In this document: positions 15,121-21,526 of the stretch, piece after piece | Position numbering within the stretch: the stretch's first letter is position 1 | Layout of the letters: each line of letters begins with the position of its first letter | Position numbers and translations under genes: made by a program | Virus record (IMG/VR): IMGVR_UViG_3300028129_000066 | Coordinates: 1 to 23,163 of that record | DNA length: 23,163 nt | Reading direction: 5' to 3' (one strand) | Origin: a virus | The notes under the pieces: model-generated | Told to the model about the DNA's origin: nothing | Database searches by the model: none | What the model saw: only the letters and a program-made list of their open reading frames with translations

Positions 15121-15157
15121 CTTAAATTCACATAAAATTTTTTAAAACCAACAAAAA

Positions 15158-16165
15158 ATGGAATTAACACAAACACAATTATTAAGCGGGACTAAAGCTA
15201 AAATAGCTATTAAACCGTACTTTGATGGGTCAGCATCAAACATGGGTCTTGAGAATTATGGTATTTCTCTATTTGACGGAGTTACTCACATGGAGCAATT
15301 AGCTTGTTTAGAACAAAATGGTGTAGTAAGGTATCTTACAGGATTGAATGAATTTGCTCCTGAAATAAAAAGATTACCTGAAGAAGAGAGAAACGCTAAA
15401 GTAAAGCAAATCAGAACCCATATAGTAGAACTTGAAAAAGAGTTAGCTTCTAATATACTTGATCCAGAAGATTCTGATTTCTGGAATAAAGTTAAATTAT
15501 TACAACCAAACAATAAAGATTTTTGGAATAAAATTACATTATCATGTGGAAATGATCCTGTTTTTTTAAACCCTGAAGATCCTTATGATAGAATTAAATT
15601 ACTTGCTATTGAAGCGGGTGGATTTGCTATTGTTGCAAAAAGTTATGAAGATGCAAGATCAAAAGTAAAACCACCAAAGTTTTATTTAGATAAAGCTGAA
15701 CAAACAGCAGGTATTAAAACTGAATACAAAAAATTGAAAAATAAAGCTCTTGCTGAATTACAAAAACTTTATGATAAAAATAGTACTAAACTATTCTTTA
15801 TTGCAAAAGCCGTAGATACAGCAAGTGTACAATATAAAAAGAATACACCAAATGACATCATATATGATATGATGGATACACACATTAATGGTAATGGTAC
15901 TGAAGGTAACAAAGAAAGAGCTGCTAAAGGATTCTTAGAAGCTGTAGCTTTGGATATGGAAACATTAAAAATTAAAGCAATTGTAAAAGATTCTGTATTC
16001 TTTAAATATATAGTTACTAAATCTGATGGTCATATTTACCATTCTAAAACAGGTACTGTACTAGGTAGAAATGTTTCAGATGTAGTTGAATTCTTAAAAA
16101 ATCCTTTACACGAGGATATCCTTAAAGATCTATCAACTGAAGCTGAAAAAATATGGAGCATGTAA
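15158..16165 (+). CDS. probable virion structural protein downstream of capsid (335 aa)
   Basis: I do not recognise a family. The 335-residue protein is charged and mostly helical, starting MELTQTQLLSGTKAKIAI. Residues 107-117 and 121-131 form a short internal repeat (DFWNKVKLL and DFWNKITLS, 14 residues apart), followed by a related 'NPEDPYDRIKLLAIEAGGF'. The C-terminal part has 'SDGHIYHSKTGTVLGRNVSDVVEFLKNP', which reads as a small beta-hairpin plus helix. Its place between capsid and connector genes suggests a head-completion, decoration or internal head protein, but nothing in the sequence decides this. Leader 'AACCAACAAAAA' before the ATG is the A-rich type seen throughout the window. 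Confidence 0.7.
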   Translation: MELTQTQLLSGTKAKIAIKPYFDGSASNMGLENYGISLFDGVTHMEQLACLEQNGVVRYLTGLNEFAPEIKRLPEEERNAKVKQIRTHIVELEKELASNILDPEDSDFWNKVKLLQPNNKDFWNKITLSCGNDPVFLNPEDPYDRIKLLAIEAGGFAIVAKSYEDARSKVKPPKFYLDKAEQTAGIKTEYKKLKNKALAELQKLYDKNSTKLFFIAKAVDTASVQYKKNTPNDIIYDMMDTHINGNGTEGNKERAAKGFLEAVALDMETLKIKAIVKDSVFFKYIVTKSDGHIYHSKTGTVLGRNVSDVVEFLKNPLHEDILKDLSTEAEKIWSM

Positions 16166-16185
16166 AATGTTCCATTTTCTTCTTA
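16153..16185 (+). terminator. weak hairpin over the stop codon, possible attenuator
   Basis: ATGGAGCAT (16153-16161) pairs with ATGTTCCAT (16167-16175), with one G-T pair, around a 5-base loop, followed by TTTCTTCTTAT. The stop codon TAA (16163-16165) lies in the loop. The stem is only moderately stable and the T tract is broken, so it is at best a partial terminator. Confidence 0.35.
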
Positions 16186-16205
16186 TATTAATTTAAAAAG
16201 AAAAC

Positions 16206-16907
16206 ATGTTAAATAGCACAATATCTATAAAAGTAAAGCAAAGACTTAATAAGTTAGATAGCAATGATTATGACAACTTAGAATGTTGGCAGATTGTAGA
16301 AGCTTTCAATAAGGCTCAAGTAGAATGGACAAGAAGACAACTTCACGGTATAAACATTGTTAAAGAAGGTGATGAGCAATCCACCAGAAGAATTGATGAC
16401 CTGCAAGTCTTATTAACGCCTTTGAAACTTGATCCTAAGTTGGAGGACGTTTATTATTTTGATGCTATACCGGATAACTATTTACAGTGGAAAAGGTTAG
16501 ATGTATATGCTATTAAAGATTGTTGTGATGAGCCAAGAAGAATGAAGACTTATTTAGTTGAAGAGGCTAACATTAATGATCTATTAGCAGATGTATCTAA
16601 AAAACCTAGTTTTGAGTGGGCTGAAACATTTGTAACTATTGAAAATAATAGACTAAATGTTTACTCTAACAATACCTTTGAAATAAGTAAAGTTGAATTA
16701 ACATATTACAGACAACCAAGAAGAATTGAAATCTTAAATTGTGTAGATCCTTATACTAATTTAGTAACAACTATTGATGTTGAATCTGAGTTTAAAGATG
16801 ATATAATTGAATTAATAATAGATGAGGCGGTAAGTATTCTTGCTGGTGATATTGAATCTAACAATCAATTTTCTAGAGGTACTCAAACAAGTGAAAGAAA
16901 TAATTAA
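16206..16907 (+). CDS. probable head-tail connector/portal-ring adaptor protein (233 aa)
   Basis: The 233-residue protein begins with a helical region containing 'CWQIVEAFNKAQVEWTRRQL' (about residues 27-46). It continues with 'YYFDAIPDNYLQWKRLDVYA', a beta-rich middle with 'NRLNVYSNNTFEISKVELTYYRQPR', and a final helix 'DDIIELIIDEAVSILAGDIE'. A helical bundle with a small beta sandwich and a C-terminal helix is what one expects of proteins that stack under the portal, and such genes lie after the capsid gene in podovirus-like and crAss-like genomes. The arrangement looks familiar from Bacteroidota phages, but the exact family is not certain. The tail of the gene runs into a 7-base tandem repeat that spans the stop codon. 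Confidence 0.68.
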   Translation: MLNSTISIKVKQRLNKLDSNDYDNLECWQIVEAFNKAQVEWTRRQLHGINIVKEGDEQSTRRIDDLQVLLTPLKLDPKLEDVYYFDAIPDNYLQWKRLDVYAIKDCCDEPRRMKTYLVEEANINDLLADVSKKPSFEWAETFVTIENNRLNVYSNNTFEISKVELTYYRQPRRIEILNCVDPYTNLVTTIDVESEFKDDIIELIIDEAVSILAGDIESNNQFSRGTQTSERNN

Positions 16908-16926
16908 TAATTAATAATTAATAATA
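16899..16926 (+). repeat. four tandem 7-base units spanning a stop codon and leader
   Basis: AATAATT is repeated three times exactly, with a fourth copy ending in A, across 16899-16926. The repeat supplies the last codons and TAA of the connector gene and the leader of the next gene (ATG at 16929). It looks like replication slippage. Confidence 0.85.
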
Positions 16927-16928
16927 TA

Positions 16929-17384
16929 ATGGATAAACCTAGAATGTTAAAACGTAGTGTTGATAAAAAAACTGAATCAACATACTACTCTAACACTAAT
17001 AGTTCAGTTGAATACATGACAGCTGATTGTGTTACTGAATTAATGAATGCTGCTACATCTTTTCACATGCTTCATTTAAAGATTACAGGTTTGGGTAGTT
17101 ATGCTGCACATACAGCTTTAAATGATCTTTATGATGCTTTACCTGGTCATGCTGATACAATAGCAGAAGGTTTCCAAGGAGCTTCTGAAAAATTACTTGA
17201 ATGCACGGATGCTGCACCGAGAACTGTAAAAACAGTTGAGGAAGCTATTTCTTATCTAAGAGAACTTTCTTCTAAAATTAGTAAACTGCAAAGTGTTATG
17301 CCTTATACAGAAATAGTAAACACCTTAGACACAATCAAAGATTCAATAAATACAGCTAAGTATAAATTAATATTTCTTAAATGA
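16929..17384 (+). CDS. Dps/ferritin-like helical protein (151 aa)
   Basis: Residues 46-82 strongly resemble the core of Dps proteins: 'HLKITGLGSYAAHTALNDL' followed by 'YDALPGHADTIAEGF', compared with the Dps pattern 'H-W-N-(8 to 9)-H-x-x-x-D ... H-x-D-x-x-A-E-R'. Spacing matches the E. coli Dps ferroxidase residues: His49 and His61 are 12 apart, Asp76 is 15 after His61, and Glu80 is 4 after Asp76. The fifth position (Asp67 in E. coli) is Asn65, with Asp66 next to it. The rest is helical, so a four-helix bundle is likely. Dps proteins form 12-mers that store iron and protect DNA. In this phage the gene sits among head and neck genes, so the protein may be packaged, structural or expressed to protect DNA; all are inference. 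A phage family of unknown function (DUF5856) may be the same, not checked. Confidence 0.68.
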   Translation: MDKPRMLKRSVDKKTESTYYSNTNSSVEYMTADCVTELMNAATSFHMLHLKITGLGSYAAHTALNDLYDALPGHADTIAEGFQGASEKLLECTDAAPRTVKTVEEAISYLRELSSKISKLQSVMPYTEIVNTLDTIKDSINTAKYKLIFLK

Positions 17385-17406
17385 TTGCAGTTAGTATAAT
17401 TTTTAT

Positions 17407-17413
17407 TATATTA
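17407..17413 (+). promoter_or_regulatory. candidate late-promoter-like AT element (TATATTA)
   Basis: TATATTA in the 62-base gap before the 499-aa virion gene, 33 bases before its ATG, within ATTATATTAT (17405-17414), which is repeated exactly at 21482-21491. Chance is a serious alternative in this AT-rich gap. Confidence 0.22.
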
Positions 17414-17446
17414 TATATATGTTTATAAATTAAATTTTTTTTAAAA

Positions 17447-18946
17447 ATGAGTTATTTTAATAGTGCTTTTCAAAAAGCGTTTGTAGGTACAGGTGGTTTT
17501 ACTGACTTAGCTGGTGGTAAACTAGGTACTACTTCAAACATTTTAGCTACAGGTGAGTTTGCATTTGTAGATCCAAAAACTTGGACAATCCAAGATACTG
17601 CTACACCTCCAACAGGATGTTGCCCGCTAGTTTTAGCTGCAGGTAGTTTGTATACTAAAGACAAAGTAGGAACGCATGGTGGTTACTTGGAATCAAGTAA
17701 ATCTAAAATCATCAATCCTAAGTATGTAAGTAAGTTTTACAGAGTTGATCCAAATGCTGCACAACCAAACGTTATTCACGTTGGTGATACACCATTTACT
17801 AACACTCCTCTTTTAACTATTGATAACGCAGGTGTTGCTTTTACAGATGGTACTTTTACAGGTGTTGCTACAACAACTGCTGGTGCTGGTACAGGTTTAA
17901 CTGTTGACGTTACAATTGCAGGTGGTGTTGTTACAGCTGTTTCTATTGATAATCCTGGTACAGGTTATGTTAATGGTGATGTTGTTACTATTACTGATGG
18001 TACAGCAACAACTGATGCTGATTTTTCACTTGCTTTAGAAGCAGGTTGTAGAAAAGATTTCTTATGTGATGAGACTTATAATTTACGTTTAGATGTAAAA
18101 GGTTCTCCAGTATTAAGGTTCTTAAATCGTAATTCTTATGTTACTGCTGATGCTTACACAGGATGTTGCCCAACAGGTGCTACTTCTCCTACTGTAGTTG
18201 ATTCTACATTAGTAATGATAGAATTTGCTAAAAGAATTATGGATAATGCACTAGTTTCTCCATTTGTTGCTTTAACAGTAACTACTGAAGCTAATGAATT
18301 ATTATATGCTCCAGGAACTGATACTTCAGGTTTAGTTGCTCCAACAGGATACACTATTGGTGGAACTTGGGATGATTATGTATCTCCAGGACATACTGTA
18401 GGTGCTTATGCTGGTTTAACTATTACAGGTGCTTATGTAGATACTAAGTTTGGTGATTGTACATTCCAACCTTCTGACTTCTATGAAAAAGAGCCAGTTA
18501 AGTTATATGCATCTTTAGTTGATACAAACGGGGACCCATGTGAATTTGAAGGTTTATGTGTAGCAACTGAATGTGAAGGTTTACAAGCAATGGGATTAGG
18601 TGAGTCAGTATTGAGAGATGTTGTTTTATCTGAGTCTTATGCTCAAAACTTTTTATCAACAGATTTACGTATCCGTGAGATTACTCAAGGTGATGACATG
18701 TTATCTGCAATAAGTAGAAGATCTTCTTACACAAGATATTATATTCAACATAATGTTCCACGTTTCAATAACCCATCAGGTGTTTTTGATAATGATCAAT
18801 ATTTATTAGAAATCATTACAAGTGGTGTAGACGCAACATTTGAAACATTTGTTACAACTTGGTTAGATAACTGTGGTACAGGATGTGAAGGTTTAGAAAT
18901 CAATTCTGCAGTAACTACATGTACTCCAATTGTACCTTTACCATAA
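17447..18946 (+). CDS. probable major virion structural protein with inserted beta-rich domain (499 aa)
   Basis: I infer a structural protein from location, size and sequence type; the family name is unknown to me. The N-terminal part contains 'TPPTGCCPLVLAAGSLYTKD' and 'VSKFYRVDP'. Residues about 124-197 are a Gly/Thr/Val-rich unit with 'AGAGTGLTVDVTIAGG' and 'NPGTGYVNGDVVTI', a beta-rich module also met in phage tail proteins and fibres. The core resumes at 'CRKDFLCDETYNLRLDVKG' (201-219), and 'YTGCCPTG' repeats the CCP motif. The C-terminal part has 'RYYIQHNVPRFNNPSG' and 'FVTTWLDNCGTGCEGL'. About a dozen cysteines are present, unusual for a phage structural protein. A strong terminator follows. 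Tail tube, sheath-like or large neck protein are all possible. Confidence 0.7.
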   Translation: MSYFNSAFQKAFVGTGGFTDLAGGKLGTTSNILATGEFAFVDPKTWTIQDTATPPTGCCPLVLAAGSLYTKDKVGTHGGYLESSKSKIINPKYVSKFYRVDPNAAQPNVIHVGDTPFTNTPLLTIDNAGVAFTDGTFTGVATTTAGAGTGLTVDVTIAGGVVTAVSIDNPGTGYVNGDVVTITDGTATTDADFSLALEAGCRKDFLCDETYNLRLDVKGSPVLRFLNRNSYVTADAYTGCCPTGATSPTVVDSTLVMIEFAKRIMDNALVSPFVALTVTTEANELLYAPGTDTSGLVAPTGYTIGGTWDDYVSPGHTVGAYAGLTITGAYVDTKFGDCTFQPSDFYEKEPVKLYASLVDTNGDPCEFEGLCVATECEGLQAMGLGESVLRDVVLSESYAQNFLSTDLRIREITQGDDMLSAISRRSSYTRYYIQHNVPRFNNPSGVFDNDQYLLEIITSGVDATFETFVTTWLDNCGTGCEGLEINSAVTTCTPIVPLP

Positions 18947-18968
18947 TAAAAATTAATCATTCATAACT

Positions 18969-19003
18969 AAAGGGAGGGTAAGAAATTTCCCTCCCTTTTT
19001 TTT
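18969..19003 (+). terminator. strong rho-independent terminator 11 bases before the next gene
   Basis: AAAGGGAGGG (18969-18978) pairs perfectly with CCCTCCCTTT (18989-18998) around a 10-base loop, and a T tract runs to 19003. It is the most GC-rich hairpin in the window. The next ATG is at 19015, which leaves no room for a promoter between. Confidence 0.9.
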
Positions 19004-19014
19004 ATTAAAAAAAT

Positions 19015-19557
19015 ATGGCAAAACATACATTAAGTTTAGAGATACCTACTGTTTTCAATGATTGTATATTATCAATTTTAGATACAAGTATTTATTCAGA
19101 GATGATACCTGTTACATGCCCAACATTGAATGTTACAGTTCCAGGTTTTATTTATTCAGTGGAAAAAACAATTACTCCTGGATCAAATACTATACTTACA
19201 GCTTGTGATTTAGATTTACAAACTACTGATTGTGGAACAGTATTTAGTTCAATTCCTGATGGTGTATATGTTATTAAATATAGTGTTTCACCTAATGATC
19301 AGGTTTATGTTGAATATAATCATTTGCGTATAAGTAAAGCATTAAATCAATATAATGATATACTATGTGATTTAGATTTACAAGCATGTGAACCTTCTAC
19401 ATTTGTTAAAGACAAGTTAGATAAACTCATGTCAGCAAAGATGTATCTAGACGCTGCAAAAGCAAAAGTAGAAACTTGTCATGAACCTCAAAGAGGGATG
19501 ACATTATATAATTATGCAATAAAAATTATGGATAAATTACAATGCCATAATTGTTAA
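19015..19557 (+). CDS. cysteine-containing probable tail or neck protein (180 aa)
   Basis: I do not recognise a named family. The 180-residue protein has a beta-rich first half (HTLSLEIPTVFNDCILSILD, CPTLNVTVPGF, IPDGVYVIKYSVSPNDQVYVEYNH) and a helical second half (FVKDKLDKLMSAKMYLDAAKAKVETC) ending 'DKLQCHNC'. The beta part looks like a single immunoglobulin-like or jelly-roll sandwich. Nine cysteines are spread along it, including a repeated 'CDLDLQ' (residues about 64-69 and 118-123). It is the first of five consecutive Cys-rich genes, all probably virion components. Translation must depend on readthrough of the terminator just upstream or on a promoter I cannot see. A tail-completion role is inferred from neighbours only. 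Confidence 0.65.
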   Translation: MAKHTLSLEIPTVFNDCILSILDTSIYSEMIPVTCPTLNVTVPGFIYSVEKTITPGSNTILTACDLDLQTTDCGTVFSSIPDGVYVIKYSVSPNDQVYVEYNHLRISKALNQYNDILCDLDLQACEPSTFVKDKLDKLMSAKMYLDAAKAKVETCHEPQRGMTLYNYAIKIMDKLQCHNC

Positions 19558-19576
19558 CTTTAAAAAAACCAATATT

Positions 19577-19702
19577 ATGAACTGCGGAAATTGTAAAAAT
19601 AAAATCACTTGTGGTTGTCAAAAAAGGATAGCTTCAGATGGAAAACAAGTATGTAGTAAATGTTTAGCTTCTTATGAGCTATCATTAAAACAAAAAAAAT
19701 AA
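19577..19702 (+). CDS. 41-aa CxxC/CxC mini-protein, probable zinc finger
   Basis: This short gene runs from ATG 19577 to TAA 19702. The product starts MNCGNCKNKITCGCQKR, continues ASDGKQVCSKCLASYE and ends in a basic tail (LKQKK). Six cysteines are arranged as C3-x2-C6, C12-x-C14 and C26-x2-C29, enough for one zinc site with two to spare. Support for a real gene: it fills the 151-base gap between its neighbours, has an A-rich leader (AAAAAACCAATATT) like the other genes, and ends six bases before the next start. The start of the gene at 23027 has the same C-x2-C-x(5-6)-CGC layout. The function is unknown; a small virion or assembly protein is possible. Confidence 0.7.
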   Translation: MNCGNCKNKITCGCQKRIASDGKQVCSKCLASYELSLKQKK

Positions 19703-19708
19703 AATAAG

Positions 19709-21460
19709 ATGATAGGTGGTAATCATAGTATATTTAAGTCTAGGCTTAAAGGTGTAGAAGTAGACTTACTCAATGATAATGTTGATGAAACAGGTTTTTT
19801 TGATAAGCATTATTATGACGGATCTTATAATGGCCAATACTTATATGAACTAGCTGTTTGTTGTAAAACAGGTGGTTCTTATATTGTTGAGATTTTAGTT
19901 CCTACACCTTTATCTGAACCTTATCAAGGCACTGTTTATAGATATATTGCTACTACAGATTATGTAGATCCTAATGGTAATGTATTACGTCAATTTGATT
20001 GTGGAGAAATCAGGCAAATCCCTACACCATCTGGTGATGATCCTACACCAATTTCAAATGTCTCATTTGAAATAGTTACAGCACTTGAAGGTGCTTGTAA
20101 AAAATGTTGTTCAGCACAAGCAACATTTGAAAGAAGATGTGATGGCACATTGATAAATCTTAATATAAGTAATGCTGATTTTACAATATACTCAGATCCT
20201 AAGAAATTTTATAAGTATACAGGATTAGTAGTTTTAATTGATAGTAATAGTGTTCCAGTATATACAAATGATTTCTTACGTTTAATTTCTAAATCTAAAG
20301 ATGCTAGCAATACTGCTGATTCATTAGATATTAGTAATGTAGAAGAATGGACATGTGAAGAATTTGATAATGATTGTGGAATTTGTCAAACTTATTATAA
20401 AGTAGTTGCTTGTGATACAAACATAACTGAAGAATATTGTACAGATCAAGATCTTTCAGCATATGTAGGTGTAGGAGCAATCAAAATAGTTGTTGATAAT
20501 CAACCATCAGATATATGTTGGACTGTTGAAGAAAGTTTAAGTTGTGAATTTCCTGTAACAATAACTGTGTCTGAAGAATTTGCTGAATGTATAGATTGTT
20601 TAACACCTTTAAATTATAGACTTGAATCTTGTGCAACTGATGATAATACAGTAATTTATACAAGTACTGATTTATCTCAATATGAAGGTAGAACTGTAAA
20701 TCTTGAAGGTTATGGTAATTGTTTCTTTGTAGAAATATTTGAAGAGCGTGTTCCATCAACTGTACAAGTTAATGTAACAAATGACTATGATAATTGTGTA
20801 GAATGTCCTAAACCAAGATACCAATTAACTAATTGTGAAGATTCTGAAGATTTAATTGTAACAACAACTAATCTTGAGGCACAAATAGGTTCAGTAATTA
20901 AAATAAGTTTTTATCCTGAAAAGTGTTGGACTGTTTCTGTAACTGATGATAATACTTCTGATGATCTTGTAATACTTACTGATACATTCACTACATGTGA
21001 AGAGTGTTTACCAGTGGTAACATGTGATTGTACTATTGTTAAAAATACTAGTTTAGCAGCAAAAGAATTTCAATATGTGGATTGCGATGATGTATTACAA
21101 GGTATTACCTTACAAGCTGGTCAAAGTACACCAAAAATTTGTGCTAAAGAATGGATATTTCCTGATGGTTGGACTGATGTGACATGCATTCAAAACTTTG
21201 GAGAATGTGTAGATAACATATGTCCTCCTCCTGCAATTCCTTTTAGAAAAATTAAACCTGGATATAATACTCCTGGATGTACAATTGAGTATTATGAAAG
21301 AGTTACATGTAAGTTTGCAGATTTAATGTATAATGAAGTCATGCAAAAAAGATATGGTGTTAGCCCTTGTTGTCCTGAAGATGAATTCTATAAAATACAT
21401 ATTAAACAACAACTATTAGAGATGAAAGCAATTACTGATCCAAATGCTTGTAAAATATAA
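19709..21460 (+). CDS. virion protein with tandem cysteine-rich repeats (583 aa)
   Basis: The N-terminal 130 residues are a beta-rich region (YNGQYLYELAVCCKTGGSYI) of unknown type. Three repeats of about 65 residues follow at roughly 228-297, 302-366 and 370-433. Each opens with an aromatic-x-(V/L)-x-x-C strand (YKVVAC, YRLESC, YQLTNC), has a mid Cys followed by an aromatic (CW, CF, CW), and closes with CxxC (CIDC, CVEC, CEEC). A more divergent copy may precede them at 131-226. The C-terminal region (about 505-583) has 'KIKPGYNTPGCTIEYYERVT', 'RYGVSPCCPEDEF' and a helical end. Such repeats look like small disulfide- or metal-stabilised beta modules in a tail spike or fibre shaft. Placement between the neck genes and the C1q-ended fibre supports a tail role. 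No enzyme motif is seen. Confidence 0.72.
   Translation: MIGGNHSIFKSRLKGVEVDLLNDNVDETGFFDKHYYDGSYNGQYLYELAVCCKTGGSYIVEILVPTPLSEPYQGTVYRYIATTDYVDPNGNVLRQFDCGEIRQIPTPSGDDPTPISNVSFEIVTALEGACKKCCSAQATFERRCDGTLINLNISNADFTIYSDPKKFYKYTGLVVLIDSNSVPVYTNDFLRLISKSKDASNTADSLDISNVEEWTCEEFDNDCGICQTYYKVVACDTNITEEYCTDQDLSAYVGVGAIKIVVDNQPSDICWTVEESLSCEFPVTITVSEEFAECIDCLTPLNYRLESCATDDNTVIYTSTDLSQYEGRTVNLEGYGNCFFVEIFEERVPSTVQVNVTNDYDNCVECPKPRYQLTNCEDSEDLIVTTTNLEAQIGSVIKISFYPEKCWTVSVTDDNTSDDLVILTDTFTTCEECLPVVTCDCTIVKNTSLAAKEFQYVDCDDVLQGITLQAGQSTPKICAKEWIFPDGWTDVTCIQNFGECVDNICPPPAIPFRKIKPGYNTPGCTIEYYERVTCKFADLMYNEVMQKRYGVSPCCPEDEFYKIHIKQQLLEMKAITDPNACKI
20390..21007 (+). repeat. three tandem protein-level repeats of about 65 codons
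   Basis: The repeats encode the Cys-rich modules within the 583-aa protein. Identity at the DNA level is low, so the copies are old and diverged while the cysteine and aromatic positions stayed. Confidence 0.7.
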
Positions 21461-21483
21461 GTCTTATAATAAAAAAAATTCAT

Positions 21484-21490
21484 TATATTA
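21484..21490 (+). promoter_or_regulatory. candidate late-promoter-like AT element (TATATTA)
   Basis: TATATTA in the 66-base gap before the fibre gene, 36 bases before its ATG, inside the ten-base ATTATATTAT (21482-21491) shared with 17405-17414. A small hairpin, TAGGT-TGTT-ACCTA (21497-21510), lies between it and the start. Confidence 0.22.
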
Positions 21491-21526
21491 TTAATAGGTT
21501 GTTACCTACATTAAAATTTTTATAAA

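Noticed and set aside
17395-17410. TATAAT-TTTT-ATTATA hairpin before the 499-aa gene
   Set aside because: Only six A-T pairs, too weak to be a terminator and expected often in such AT-rich gaps.
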